DNA of 64,000 nt from Meandrina meandrites (Eukaryota; Cnidaria; Anthozoa; Scleractinia; Meandrinidae). Positions within the stretch are counted from its first letter, which is position 1. Every line of letters begins with the position of its first letter. A program made the translations under genes and the position numbers. The notes below the pieces were generated by a model. The model was not told where the DNA came from, ran no database searches, and saw only the letters and a list, made by a program, of their open reading frames with translations. Of this stretch, positions 32,703 through 45,903 are shown piece by piece. The DNA is taken from positions 20,366,362 to 20,430,361 of the forward strand of contig OY855910.1 in NCBI GenBank assembly GCA_963693305.1, given 5' to 3'.

Positions 32703-33249
32703 ATGTCTTTCAAAGAATAGACAAAAGCCATTAGTTTGACATTGTAGGCAGATACAGTGCAGCCCCCAAAAAACATGCACAACAGTACAAGTGCTGCAAG
32801 CAACAAGCAGGAGGTTGAAAAAAGTTAAGAGCAGGCTTCCATAAATATCGCCTGGAGGACTGCAATTTGAAAAAAATCCAAAAATTCTCAAACTTGGCCA
32901 GAATATAGGTCTAGTGGAACTATTAATAAAAAAATACTTCAAGTTCAATCAAATCAACACATGACTTAACAAATTATCAAAAATGAACAAAAAGGCACAG
33001 TCAAACAATTAATACATCATTCCAGCAAAGCAAAAAGTGGCAAAATTGAGAGCGGAAAAACTTAACTTGGTACATGAGCCGGTGCTGTAAAAATATATCC
33101 CAACAAAAGAGCAACATTTCGTCTTCTAATATATGCAATAATATTTTGGGGCTACTCAAACAACAAAATTTGACCGCGCAAAATGCAAGTGGTATCGAGC
33201 TCAGAAATCGCTATTTCGTGTCACAGTATCTCCATCAATAAAATGGCAA

Positions 33250-33602
33250 AATTGACAGTTAAAATCGCACTTTGGTTCTTCATCTAGTGTTATAAAAATA
33301 TAACCCAATGAATTAAGAGCAACGTTTCTTCTTGAAATAAATGTAAAAACATTTTTGGGCTACTTAAACAACAAACTTTGAGAGCACTGTACACAAGTGG
33401 CACTGAGCTCAAAAATCCTTTAATTTAAAATTGTGTGACATCTAAGTGATGGCCAAGATACTGAGCTCTGAAGCACTTGCCTATAGCACTCTCAAAGTTC
33501 GTTGTTTAAATATCCAAAAACAATTTTACATCTTTCGTTGGGTTATATTTTCAGAACACTAGATGAAGAACCAAAGTGCGATTTTTAACTGTCAATTTTG
33601 AC
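33250..33602. repeat. Imperfect inverted repeat (foldback)
   Basis: AATTGACAGTTAAAATCGCA near 33250 pairs with TGCGATTTTTAACTGTCAAT near 33580; the arms extend about 100 bp inward. A diverged copy of part of the left arm (CAACAAAAGAGCAACATTTC) lies at 33100-33180. Confidence 0.55.
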
Positions 33603-33756
33603 ACCACTTGGCACCTGTATAAAAAAGTACATTTTGGACCCTGTCTGTATGTGTCATTTCAATTATCATTGTCAACAACTAAAAACTGTTAGTGATCAAC
33701 TACAACTATTATCGTACTCCGTATGATATAAATTCCTTTATTTATTTAGAAACTAC

Positions 33757-33897
33757 CTTAAAGTGTGGATGAGAATAAAATCTGGTACTTCATGCAGTGT
33801 GAACAGACCAGTTGAAAATCCAGCAATCAGAAGGTGTGATGGCTTGTAGAATGCAGTGGTTGTTAGTTCAGCAAAGCCATCTTGGTTGTAGAAGTGC
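33757..33897 (-). CDS. PWP2: PWP2 exon: segment HFYNQDGF...HEVPDFILIHTL
   Basis: This 141-bp exon encodes HFYNQDGFAELTTTAF, then KPSHLLIAGFSTGLFTLHE and VPDFILIHTL, closely resembling the PWP2 region that precedes the exon at 27.1 kb. The acceptor is TTATTGTAG and the donor is AAG|GTAGTT. The final two bases are completed to a serine codon by the next exon. The exon joining it to the one at 62.3 kb should lie within the 28-kb interval between them; I did not find it. Confidence 0.85.
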
Positions 33898-33984
33898 CTA
33901 CAATAAAGAAACAGTGTTTTCTTCAGAACTTCCAAGACCTTATCAACAGCAAATATGAGGAGCACTGCAAGAAGTCGGAGGGTT

Positions 33985-34220
33985 GTCCAATATTTACAAC
34001 CTGAATGGTATCAGTCAACTAGTATGAGTTGTAAGGGTCGCGAAACATTGTTTACGAGTCGTACAATTGGTGAATTGCATATAATTAGTGAGACTTAGGG
34101 TGTACTGCAAGTGGTACGAGTCGTAAGGGTCATGAAAGAATGGTTGATAAGTCATACAAGTGGTGAATTGCATATCATTAGTGGGACTAAGGGTATATTA
34201 GAAGTTGTACGAGTCGTACA
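33985..34220. repeat. Minisatellite, left part
   Basis: Units of roughly 105-120 bp contain GTACGAGTCGTA, GTGAATTGCATATCATTAGTG and TTAGGGTGTA. The same units resume at 36720-37160, so an insertion of about 2.5 kb separates the two parts. Confidence 0.7.
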
Positions 34221-34229
34221 GGGGTGAAT

Positions 34230-36570
34230 TTAATAAAACATTTACAGGTTTAGCTATTGTTTTAGAGGCTGTAAACAATAGCTACACTTGTAAATTACAC
34301 TTCTAAATGTTTTATTGAGTTATTTTTTTCAAAAAAATAACTCTTAGTCGGCGTGAAGACGTATTTGGCTATTAAGTGGGTGGATGGTTGGGTGGATCAT
34401 TCATGTATGTATTTCACACCAATCAGATTTGGGATTCTATCAAGGACCAATCAAATTGCGACTTGTATATATGGATCGTTTTTATGAATGTTTGTTTTGG
34501 GTTCAAGGTACGGCCATCTTTGTTTTGCTATAGATTCGACCTTATTGGGCCGTGTTGGTCTGAAGTCTCTATTCCAGTTCTTGATTTTTATGTAGCTTTG
34601 GGTGAGAACATTGTGTGTGGGTTCTTAAACTGAAAAGTGTTTGGAAATTTCATGGTGGTGAAGGTGATTCTCTTGGTTTACGGAATCAACTAGTTCAGTT
34701 GACGACAGAATATGGGTATAGTATTTGTTGACCACTTTATTTAAAATTTATGATGTTTTTGAGTAGAATAAATATGTATATTGAGAATAAATTAAATGTT
34801 GTGACTTCCATTTTTAATGTCAGTGTTGTGTGTTCGCTCAACGTTTTGTTTTGGTCCCCAAATGAGAACAAACTGACGCACTGTGGGTTGTTTGTAAGGG
34901 CGAATGTTAAAGAAATTAAACGAGAAATCTTTGAGATTCTAACCACGCGGTGTTTAAACTGTTTTCTCTCGGTTAAAAGTATAGCATTAGTAGGAGCTTT
35001 GGCTAAGTAACAACACGAGCGACCATAAATCTCTCAAGGTTTTTCCACCAAAGAATAACGTAGTTGTAATAGGTTGAGGCATGTGGGTTTATTTGGGTTC
35101 GAGAGTTGCCAAATAATAGGTATTTTCGTGAGGTTGGAATGTGGTCGGAGAAGGTTTGACGTTTCCTGCTTAAAAATAGTAGGACTTCACATGAGCGGTC
35201 ATGAGTTATTTATTGTACGATCGTTTGAAAAGCTCATAATGTGATGATGTTACAAGGGCACGTTTTGTCTGCTCGGCAAATATTAAATTTCCCCTCAGCT
35301 GTTGTGACAACGTAGTTGGATATGACATGGAAAGAGAAAATCATTATTTGTGCCGCGAGTGAGGGCCGTAGCAAGGTATAGTAGTCATTGTGCGAGTCTC
35401 GCATTTCAAGCTTCGCCTCCGATTGTTGACGGCTATCTTTAGTAGTACGGCAGTGCAATACGGTTATTTCCGTACCAATGACGTAATGCTTGCAAGTGTC
35501 GTCAGCCTAATTTATTTTCTTCAGATCTCTGAACTCGCTTCGATGAAACAGCCAAAAGATTCACTTCAACTGGCTAAACTGACAAGAAATAGTCGCAAAA
35601 TTGCAAACAAATTAACGACCGTCGCTTCTGGTGAAATAAACATGCAGAGTAAACATAATCTTGTTTTTCACGTTGCGAAAGTGAAAGCTTCAACGTCAGC
35701 GCATTCCATGGCTGACGCAATACCTTTTTAGTGTATTAAATATTCCCTTGAAAGAAATAAAAAAGACAGCCAGCTTTTTGGTAGTCTCCTTTGCAGCCAT
35801 TGTTTGGGCTCGTCACGCAAAAAACAACGGCTGAAAAGAAAACTAGCTTTTTGGGTGTGCAGTCAAGCGTGTCTCACAACTTCATCGACAGCTATTTTTA
35901 GCACGGCCGTGGGAATATCGGTACTGAGGATGTTATGCTTACAAGTTAGGGCACGTTTCTGCTTCCGGTTGCGAAATTATTATTGTACCAGTCCAATCAA
36001 AATTGTCACGTGGTTTGGCCGAAATGCACTGGTTACTAGAGTTGTTTGTTTCTCGCGTATGTGGAAAGGAACTCGTTCTTGCTTGCAGAAAGGTTTCTGT
36101 TTTATATTGATGATGAAAATAATGTAGCCATTTCAGAAACCCGAGAATACTTTGTTCTTGTTCCATCTGGCCATTCCTTTGCAATTTCTGGGTCAATTTG
36201 GCTTTCTTAGTGAGCGTGTTTGCGATTTTGTGATCATGTTTACGATAAATCAGGGTAAATGTTGTCAACAATTTTCAATCCATGTTCTGATGTACTTAGC
36301 GGTTTTCTTTCGGATTGGAATGAAAGGGGATGGATAGTTAAACATCAAGGTAACCTTAAAAGTGACTACCAGATATTTTTTCTGTTTATTTTTGAAGAAA
36401 TTACTGACGTATTTTTTGTCTTCAACAGTATGGTTCGATCGATCGGTTGCACACCATAGTCATATTTACAAGGGAAGCGGCCTAATGTTTAGAACATTTG
36501 CACAATTTCTTTTTAAATTGTTTTTGAGTTATTTTTCCAAAAGTAGCTCTTAGTCGGCGCGATGGACCGT
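34230..36570. other. Segment inserted in the minisatellite, with terminal direct repeats
   Basis: GAGTTATTTTTTTCAAAAAAATAACTCTTAGTCGGCG near 34316 and a similar stretch near 36527 are direct repeats at the two edges. Inside, 35425-35500 and 35880-35945 are related to each other. No ORF of known family is seen. It may be an unclassified element about 2.2 kb long. Confidence 0.35.
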
Positions 36571-36574
36571 GCAC

Positions 36575-36705
36575 ATACACCATGCACAAATAGCTCAACC
36601 CATGAAATAAACCATCCCAACAGGACTAACACCCAGTTCTACCCCAAGCCACCCAATCAATTGAAAAAATAACTCCTGCACGCTTAGCGTGCCTATGTTT
36701 AAGTT
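36575..36705 (-). repeat. Inverted copy of the repeat at 28075-28200
   Basis: CACCATGCACAAATAGCTCA through GCACGCTTAGCGTGCC is the reverse complement of the 28075 copy with few differences. Confidence 0.6.
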
Positions 36706-36719
36706 AACCCAAGGTCGTG

Positions 36720-37165
36720 AAACCTTGGTTTACAAGTCCTGAATTACATATCAGTGAGAATTAGGGGGTAATATTGCAAGTGGTACCCTGTATGACTTGT
36801 ACGAGTCATACGAGAAGTACGAGCCATACAGGTCATGAAACAATGGTTTATGAGTCGACAAGTGGTGAATTGCACATCATTAGTGAGACTTGGGGTGTAT
36901 TGCAAGTGGTACGATTTGTGTGAGTTGAGAAACAATGGTTATTAAGTCATACAGCTGGTGAATTGCATATCATTAGTGATTCGACTCATACAAGTCTTAC
37001 AGGTCGTGAAACAATGGTTTCCGAGTCGTACAGCTGGTAAATTGTATATCATTAGAAAGACTTAGGGTGTATTACAAGTGGTCCAACTCATGCCAGTCAT
37101 ACGGGTAGTGAAACAACAGTTCATGGCATGCAATTGGTGAACTGCATATCATTCATATCACTCGT
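36720..37165. repeat. Minisatellite, right part
   Basis: Four or so imperfect units carrying AACAATGGTTTA, GGTGAATTGCATATCATTAG and CTTAGGGTGTATT continue the array that begins at 33985. Confidence 0.75.
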
Positions 37166-37367
37166 TCATTAAATCAGCTATTAGTCAAGGTCGTGACTTT
37201 ACCGTCGCAGACTTAATGGAGCAGTGGCACAAACTGAAATCGCCTAGTGATGAGTACAGTGACAAGGTATCAGGTCCACCTCGTAAGAAAAAAAGGTTGG
37301 ATTCTAAGGCCAACAAAAAAAATGTAGATGAAACACAGAAGAGAAAAAATAAAGACAAGACACTGCA

Positions 37368-38060
37368 GTGAGTATCGATACCTCTTCTATGTTAGCAGCA
37401 CAGGAGATCGTTACATTAACACAATACAATGATGTTTTCCCTGTCATAAGTGCAACACTGCAAGGTCACCCACAGGAGCAGCAGCAGCAGCTACAACAGA
37501 ATCAGCAGCAGCGAATGGCGCAACCTGAGCTACAACAGCAGCAACAACAAATGCCGCAACAGCTACAATTGCAACAGCAAATGCCTCAACAGCTGCAATT
37601 GCAGCAGCAGCAAATGTCGCAACAGCTACAATTGCAACAGCAAATGCCTCAACAGCTGCAATTGCAGCAGAAGCAAATGCCGCAACAGCTACAATTGCAA
37701 CAGCGGATGCCTCCACAGCTGCAATTGCAGCAGCAGCAAATGCCGCAACAGCTACAATTGCAACAGCAGATGCCTCAACAGCTGCAATTGCAGCAGAAGC
37801 AAATGCCGCAACAGCTACAATTGCAACAGCAAATGCCTCAACAGCTACAATTGCAGCAGCAGTAAATGCCACAACAGCTACAATTGCAACAGCAGCAAAT
37901 GCCGCGAGAGCGTCAGCAGCAACAACAACAACAACAGAAGCAAAAACTGCCACAACAGCGGAAGCAACAACAACGCAAGCAACCTCATCAGAAACAGCCG
38001 CCTCAACAGCCTCAGCCACAGTCACGATTGATCCAAAACCCCTCATGGGAAAAGCACTGA
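37368..38060 (+). pseudogene. Glutamine-rich repeat ORF with an internal stop
   Basis: A 63-bp-type repeat encodes QQMPQQLQLQQ units from about 37540 to 37900, interrupted by one TAA at about 37863, after which the same frame continues to 38060. Upstream (37200-37365, another frame) is a basic segment, PPRKKKRLDSKANKK. The protein family is unknown. It could be a low-complexity tract of a mobile-element or host gene remnant; its repeat structure alone can keep frames open. Confidence 0.4.
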
Positions 38061-38219
38061 AGCCAGGAAGATCTTCTACCGTTCCATACTCCACAACGTG
38101 TTCTGGCACCGCTGTCAAGTCTGAATCAACTTATTGAAGAGCGACAACAGAGGCAGCAAATGTATGACCAATCGGAAAGTCCCCTGAATCGAGATGAGGC
38201 TAGTGGTTTAGGAAACACA

Positions 38220-38430
38220 CGATCGGCAATTTTAAAGTATATTTCCTCAAGAACCTTCTTGGGGAGGATTCTCATTCTCTTCAACGCTCCAACCTTCTGC
38301 GTGAAGTGTTTCTTTATTGAGTCAATGTGTGATTTTAACTCCAAGGCAAGTGGTAAAGTTAACCAGGTCAATATGGCCAGTGTTGAAGTAGAGGGGAGGT
38401 ATAGGCCCAACAAAAGAGGTTTTTCGTCAA
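38220..38430 (-). pseudogene. LINE reverse transcriptase fragment (C-terminal side)
   Basis: The minus-strand frame reads HIDSIKKHFTQKVGALKRMR followed by ILPKKVLEEIYFK, the pattern that follows the reverse transcriptase palm in non-LTR retrotransposons. It is short and isolated. Confidence 0.55.
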
Positions 38431-38439
38431 AAACAACTC

Positions 38440-41400
38440 CAAACCTCGCATGCAAGTACTGTCCTGTACTTCATTTCGCTGGTTTTGCCTTCGTTTCCTT
38501 AAAATGACACATGCAAAAAGACAAGATTTTTGCTAGCGGCATTTTAAGCAGTTTTCTTTGACAAACGATAAACAAAGGAAACCTTTTGTTCCTCAAAACA
38601 ATGAAACCAGCGAACGTTTTAGGGATTAGACTATAACTCTTATAACCTTAAACCTAAGGTTAGGGGTAACATTCCAAGTTAGGGTTTAGCGGCTTAACCC
38701 TAGGGCAAAAGCGAACCCCGATCCCATTTCCGCGAGCTGGTGTTTTCACTTCATAATAGTCTTGCTTTCAGTTAAGTGCTGCTTGCTCTCACTTCTATCT
38801 CCACTCCTTACATCATCACACATCTCAGCACAAAATCCCGCAAAATCAAGACATAGACTTCTTTGGTTTTCGTTCGCACGAATCCATTGACTCGGATGAA
38901 TATTTAACGAGGCACAGAAAAACCAGCTCACTTCTCGGCAACTCTGTTGCCGCAACACCCAAGCGGATAATGCAAAACTCAGGCTGACAAAGTTTCCGAC
39001 AAGAAAACTGTTTTAGACTTTCCACTTGGATCGATCTGGCTTTTGTAAGACAACGTTCACTCGAGCGCCAAAACAGCGCTATTGTGCAAAACAAAAGTCA
39101 GAACAGCCCTCAGTTCTTCAGGAGTTGCTCTTGATTTGCAGGCATCTGGACTTAATAATGTCCTTCAGCCACCAAGCAGCCGCACTTGTGCTCAAACAAT
39201 CGATATGCAAGCAGATTCGTTTTCACAAGCGAAATGCCATCTTTTTCTGTCTTTCCTGACACGTAACCACAACGTCACAATGCATTTTCCAGTCTATAAA
39301 AGGAAATCGATAAGCAAACATGGCCGCGAATGAAGACAGGTCTTTGAAATGGTTTCTCGCCTGCTGTAGACGCTTGCAAAACCGTACAAGGAAAGATTTG
39401 CACGCGATGTGTTGGAAAACTCATGCAGCTTGCCGACTGTGAAGAACGTAAGCTTGCAAAACGCCGTTTTTTGCATGTATAATTTCTGCAAAAGAAATTT
39501 AAGGCCAGCGAATTGAAATACAGGATAGTGTTTAACACATGTAAACAAACCCACATGTATGCGAATTTTGGAGTTGTTTTTGGCAATGTTCAATTTAGCT
39601 ACTAACGTAACGTGCGCTTCTTCTATCAGAGGAGTGTGCCGAACGGCTGCCAATGTGTCGCATACAGGTAAACAAGCCACTATTTTCGATTCCTCTGATC
39701 AGTCCAAGTGAAAATTCCGGGTTTCCGGGTTTCCGGGATTCCCCGACTTTTTTGTGGTTCTCTAATGTAAATTGAAACAAAATGCCGTGTAAGAACACAC
39801 GAAAGTGACTCTGAAGTTACTGTTCACCAATTACACAATAATTCAAAGGATTTTTTCTGCTCAATCAGGAGCCACCATTCGCACAAAGGCTTGGAAATGG
39901 TCTGGAGAGACTCGTTTCCCAGGGGCTCTTTTACTTTTACAAAAAACTTTCGCCACTGCGATTTCTGCCCAGTTTACTTCGTTTCGCCCCAACTGCCCCT
40001 GGGTCTCCGAGGATGCGCAAACGAGGAACCTGCCCAGTCATGTGGACAAGGTATTAGCTGTTTCAGCAAGCAGGAAACAAAGGACATAAAGAAACCATTA
40101 GACAGCATAAAATCCCAAGTCTTAAAAGGTAGGACTTCTAATCACTATGGTTGTTTTCATGCAGATGACTGGAGTTACATTTGCAAACTTAAAAACGGTC
40201 CATGTTATTTTCCGAGAAGAATGTTGAGCAATGTCAGTTTAAATTGTCTGTCCAACCAAACTGCTTCATTTCGATAGCTACACCACTTAACTTTTGCAAA
40301 AACTTTGTAGAAGAGAACAGAATTTGGCCCCTTTTCTGAAAACTAAATTTGTCCGTCCCTGAAAGAAAGAAAAAAAAGTGGTTGTGGCTAATCCACGGCG
40401 TTTTATTTTATTTTGCTGATTTGTAATCGATTCCCAAAAACTAACTCCCGGGCTTACTGACTGCTAAATTTAATGAAAAATAACTCTTGCAACGTTTGAT
40501 AACTTGACATAATTCCAAACGGGGTCTAGGTCGTCTATATTGATTTTTATTTGTCAAGTTAATCAGTTTATTACAAGAATCATTTGCCAGATGGGCACAA
40601 ATTATAAATTAGTCTCCTGCCAGTTCGACATCGTGAGTCACGTACATGACCTTCAAACTTCTTGTCATGCTAGCCGTTTCCAAGCACATTGCCGTTGCAT
40701 CATACTGAGCGAACGCAGGAACAGTCTTAAAAAGTGGCCCTTCATTCTGAACATTCTGTTAGTTAAGCCCAAATTGAAGTCATTTTTTCGTTTATTTGTT
40801 TTTCAGAGTACTTGTTGTCATTTTGCCAAGCAAACAACAGAGAATGCCCGCGGCCAAAACAGGTCAACGAAGTATTCACGCAGCAAATAAGCTACGTACG
40901 AAGAAAACTAAAGAGGGAAAAGGGGAAACTTGAAAGGATCGAAAACACAGTACAGGACCATCCTTGAAGGTGTAAGCTTTTCGTGACTCTAGATTCTTGT
41001 CATACAGCTGTAATGCAAACAAAATTTCTTAGTGGAAAAATAGCGTGCATGAAGCAAAGTTTGTTTGCCGTGTTAATTGTGATTGAGCTCGCGGCTAGAT
41101 GATGATGTTCCTGTATTGTGTAGTTATTTGAAACCGCCAGGCTTTTGTCAAGGAATATATTATCCAAAATAACCATGTATAAATTTATTTTGAAGCTTTC
41201 TGCAAAGTAAACAATGTTCATGTTGACATTTTTGGAAGCACAATATATACAAACCCTTCCGTTCTTCGTGGAAAAGCTTGCTTACATGTAAAAGGTCGTG
41301 ATAAGTTGTCACTGGCAGGTCAAGTTTTTGTACGAAACAGCCTAAGACTAATGTCAAATCACTGGCGTGTTTGTCGCAATTCCGGAGTTTAATGCTAAAC

Positions 41401-41950
41401 AATTAATCTGAAGATGTGGATTTCAATGACGAGGCGGACAAATACTGAAGGGAATGAGACCAACGACAAAAGAGGTCACTTGAAACTGTATGTAAATTGT
41501 ACTTCACTACTTGTATTTTACTGGGATTTAGATTAAATTGTGTTCTTGATTGTTGCCAATATTTTACAAACACTAAGCCTTTGGTTTAAATTTCATGTAT
41601 AAAACAGCTATTACCGTTTTAAATAACAACTTTCTTATTGTGACTATGATGTAAATTGTTATTAAATTGTTATTGGAGAATAAAGTATGCAGTGTTTTTG
41701 CTTACGGACTGCCGTATTGATGGCGATGTGACAAATTTTATCACAATATATTTTTTTTCCAGTATTAATTTCGCTTCCGTAGCTGCCATAATATCGCCGA
41801 GAATAAGGCCATCCAAACGTCATGGCAGTATCGCTTTCTTCTTGTCGATCAGGCTCAATATCGCCTGTTGGCGTTAATTTTTTATGGCCTGAATATGGCT
41901 GGATTCTCACTAAGCGAAGCAATCCAAATGTCACGGCATTACAAATGTCT
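38440..41950. other. Non-coding, possible small inverted repeat
   Basis: No gene is recognised. CCTGTACTTCATTTCGCTGG near 38462 is roughly inverted at about 39505-39525 (CCAGCGAATTGAAATACAGG), suggesting a degenerate element of about 1.05 kb. The rest holds nothing I can support. Confidence 0.3.
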
Positions 41951-41959
41951 CGCTCTACT

Positions 41960-43345
41960 ATCGCTCAATGAAGATCAATGAGATGAAGGATTTCTAAATG
42001 CTCTATATAGCAATTAAATTGTTCCTCTGTCACATCTACTTTAGATGAATAAAGATTCTTGTAATAGTCTTCTATCTCTAGCAAAATTTTGCTCTTCATT
42101 CTTTATAATCACGCCATCTTCGTCTTCTAATTCAGATCACCTTCCTGCTGTAATTCCTTTTTTCAAGATTGAAGAAATATTTGGTTGGTTTTTCGCCTTT
42201 TTCAATCGACAAACATTTTGATCCAAACATTGCTGCTTCACCTTTATTTTGATATAATTGCTGAAGTTCCTTCTTCAGATTGTCACATTGCTTCAACTCC
42301 TGGGTAATGTTTGTTACATGTAAATCGGCATTGCTACAGATGTGATTGCGTCTGTCCAGTTCATCCTTGATTATAAGTTCACGTTTATTAGTTTCCTTAA
42401 CTTTTTCTTTGGCATACGAGATAGTCTAAGACCTAATTTCCATCTTAAGAAGTTCCCAAAACATTTTTTTATCTTGAATATGTCTATACTTTTCCCGAAA
42501 TTCCGGATAGATTCTACGCATTTGTTCTATATAATTATCATCTTTCAATAAGGCATTGTTAAACTTCCAAAAGCCAGCCCCCTGGGGATTCCTTTGTCCA
42601 GTGCAATGATAAGCAAACTATCTAATGATCGGGTGCTATCGAAGATTGAATGTCAACCTTTTTAACATATCTGGTAAAATTTTTAGCTATAAGAAAAAAT
42701 CTATTCTTGATCTCATTTTTAGGGCTTTTGATCGCATGATTCATAAGAGTATTTGTTTATATTTGGCTGTTTTTCTCGTTGTATGCCAACAAGATCGAAA
42801 ATATCCATTGTAATTGAGATTAAATAATTTTCAGAAGCCAGTTGGTCTCCAGGGCAAACCACCCTTTTTGTCTTTCTTAGTCAGAGTACAATTCCAGTCA
42901 CCTCCTACATGTACAATGAGTGTTGTTAGTTCAGATTGGTCTATCAGGAGGTTGTTTAGCTCTTCAATAAATCGCAACTGATCAGCATGATCATTTGGCC
43001 CATACTGGTATATATTACAGAGTGATAATTCCATACATTTGTAAATAAGATTAATAAAACAATTCTTCCTGAGTTGTTGCTTAGGGAATTTTTTATTTTG
43101 TTTTCTTAAATGGATGGATTTAATAATATGCAAGCTCCTTTACTGTGGCGAGTGCCATGGGAAAAGAAAATTTCGCCTCCCCATTTGTTCTTCCAGAATG
43201 ACTCATCACACGGTTCAGAATACGCTTCCTGTAGTAAAAGGTAGCATCTTGATCTTTAAGATAAGTAAATATGCTTCTCCTCTTTACTGAATTTCTAATA
43301 CCTCGAACATTTAGGGAAATGATATTACATTTTGTTTGCTAGACA
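41960..43345 (-). pseudogene. LINE ORF2, endonuclease and linker region
   Basis: Minus-strand fragments read ISLNVRGIRNSVKRRSIF (start of an APE-type endonuclease, about 43310), then ELNNLLIDQSELTTL and GGDWNCTLTKKDKKGG (42850-42960), then the linker QCDNLKKELQQLYQNKG and GEKPTKYFFNLEKRNY (about 42150-42290). This fits a Tx1/L1-like LINE. Several frameshifts and stops are present. The frame ends near 41960, before the reverse transcriptase palm, so the 3' half is missing. Confidence 0.7.
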
Positions 43346-44099
43346 TCACTTTTCCAAACAATAACGTTCTAAGACAAAATAGGCTTTAAAAAAATACACT
43401 CAAAACTTTTCAAACAAAAACACACAACACTTAAACTCCGAATTAGGTACTAACCTTTATAAAGTCCCCACCCTTTTCCCTCCTCCCAGACTTACTCAGC
43501 AAAGAAGTTAAGACGGAATCCGCCAGGACTTCGAGTAGTTATTGGACAAAATTATGTACCAAAATTATTTACACCTTATATGCAAGTTTTTGTGTCACTG
43601 CTTCAAATATCTTATCAAAAGAAATCTTTTCTAACAACACCAAACATCGAAAACCAATTTCGAAGTTCCGCTGAATTCCACTAAATCGCTTAAAAGACGT
43701 GAGCTTTTGCCTATAGCTTGTTAACTTTGAATTTCATTTTGTCAGTCTCTGATAAGAAGTTGTTGTACTAAAATTATTTGCACCTTATTGCAAACTTTTG
43801 TGTTACTGCTTCAAATATCTTATCAAAAGAAATCTTTTCTAACAACACCAAACGCCGAAAACAAATTTCGAAGTTCCCCTGAATTCCACTGAATCGCTTA
43901 AAGACGATTTTACAAAATGGCTGCACATGAGAATTTTCCTATAGCTTGTGAACTTTGAAATTCATTTTCTGAGACTCTGATGAGAAATTGTTGTTGATGT
44001 TATCAGGGATTATTACTTACATCTTTACCTTTTATTTAGGGTAGAAAATAACGCAATGAGATTTAAATTATTCTGGTACTCGATTTTTGTCCAACTTAA

Positions 44100-45903
44100 G
44101 GTAGTTGCACTGGCAAATTTAGTGCATTTTTGACAATACTAGAAACATGGATATTTTCATCCAAAATTCTTCAAACCTGCCAAACACAGTCATTGTTATC
44201 TGGTGAATGAGTTGTCAACATTTTTTTTGACACAATGACACCTTTTCATGTTAATAATTAACTTTATTACCAACAGCATATCTTAACATTTTAAAGTTTT
44301 TCCTGCAGCCTTTTAGTTATTTGGCAATCATTTAAGTTTATTTCGATTCCTCATCAAATAACACAAAAATCTGTGCTTGCAAAATCGGATATTCAAATTT
44401 GTCAAAAAGATATCAACAATTGGTTTTACCTTGAACATCTACGGCCACCATACGGACAGTTTTGATGCTTGCTCGTGTGCCAAGCACATGATTGTAGTCT
44501 TTCACTAGTACGAACTACATGCCAAATTTCATTCGAAAATGTTTGATCATTCCGGAATAAAATGTGATTTTGTGAAACCCTGCTTAGCAAGAAACTCAAA
44601 TTAGGAGTAACTGCAGAATACCCCGCCACATCGAGTCCTTTACTGAAAATGGCTGGCTACACGGTACGCGGTGAGTGATATATGCAAGGGTGGAAGTTCT
44701 CTTGTTAGCTGGCTACGCGGTACGCGGTACGCAGTGAGTAATATGTGCAAGGGTGGAAGTTCTCTTTTTAGCTGGCTACGTGGTACGCGGTATGCAGTGA
44801 GTAATATGTGCAAGGGTGGAAGTTCTCTTTTTAGCTGGCTACGTGGTATGCGGTATACAGTGAGTAATATGTGCAAGGGTGGAAGTTCTCTTTTTAGCTG
44901 GCTACGCGGTACGCGGTACGCAGAGAGAAATGAATCTGAATGAATGCAAGACTAGAAGTTATCTTAGTCGCTGGCTCATGGATTAAAGAACGAGGTATAT
45001 TCATGTGTGGCACGCTTGTTTCGGCTCAAGGATGCGTGATTTTCGGTATTTCTTTTTGTTTCACGTTTTTAGAACGAGAAATTTTATAGAGCTTTTTCCC
45101 ACCGCGTACCGCGTAGCCAGCACATAACATTGCTTGAACTTGAATTAATTAGTTTCTGCGTACCGCGTAGCCAGCTACGTGGAATTTAGTCAGTAAGGCA
45201 CTACCTCTCTGGAACCTGTATTTTCATTCGCCGGCGGTTAACACTACTGCTATTGTTATTCAGGGCTAGGGGCATTGTTTTGACCTGTTATCTATTGTGT
45301 TAAAAACCAATGAAGTAAGTCGTTCCGAGAGGTAGTGGGCGACCCAATTTAGTTCAAGTGGCGGGGTATTCTGCAGTTAAGCCTCAAATTAAATTCCATT
45401 GTGGCGAAGATTCCGCGAAAAATCCGGCAAAATCTATGTTATCGAAGAGTTCGAAGCGCTTTGTGTTCAATGCCGCCATTTTGGATGGAATTTCCGCTGT
45501 TTAAAAGGTCTGCAGACCTCAAAACCTTTGTTTGTTTATCCATTGCTGGGTGCGGCACTCGTCCCAGACTTCCGGTTTCTCGAACATTGACTTTTGAGGA
45601 CCAGGGACAAGTTTCAAATCCAATATGGCGTATGGAAAGCAAATGGTGCTCGAACAATCAAAACAACGTCCTAAAGCAGCTATCGGATAGGAAATGTCGT
45701 CGAGAAAAGCCAAGAAATGGACAAAGAGCCTAACAACCGACCCAGTTCCTCACTCGGAAATACTATTTAACTTCACCGTTCTCACATCCTCGTGCGTATT
45801 TTGTCACAAAATCGATATATCTATAAAATAGGAGCATTAAGGAACATGATAAGAAAGAAAATTGGGGAAAACAAAAGTACGAAATTTTGCCGGTGCAACT
45901 ACC
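44100..45903. mobile_element. TTAA element B nested in element A
   Basis: The terminal repeats GGTAGTTGCACTGGCAAATT and its inverted partner (GGTAGTTGCACCGGCAAAAT) are flanked by TTAA at 44096-44099 and 45904-45907. Length is 1,804 bp with no transposase. It contains a 63-bp minisatellite and inverted short copies of it. Confidence 0.75.
44652..44930. repeat. 63-bp tandem repeat, about four copies
   Basis: The unit includes GGCTACGCGGTACGCGGTAC and GTGCAAGGGTGGAAGTTCTC. A 63-bp period (21 codons) leaves frames open on both strands. Inverted partial copies (GTACCGCGTAGCCAGC) occur at about 45105-45180. Confidence 0.85.

Noticed and set aside
37444..38118. 224-codon alanine/valine-rich minus-strand frame
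   Set aside because: Antisense shadow of the glutamine-rich repeat (CAG/CAA codons read backwards).
44640..44943. 78- and 90-codon frames on both strands
   Set aside because: Products of the 63-bp tandem repeat.
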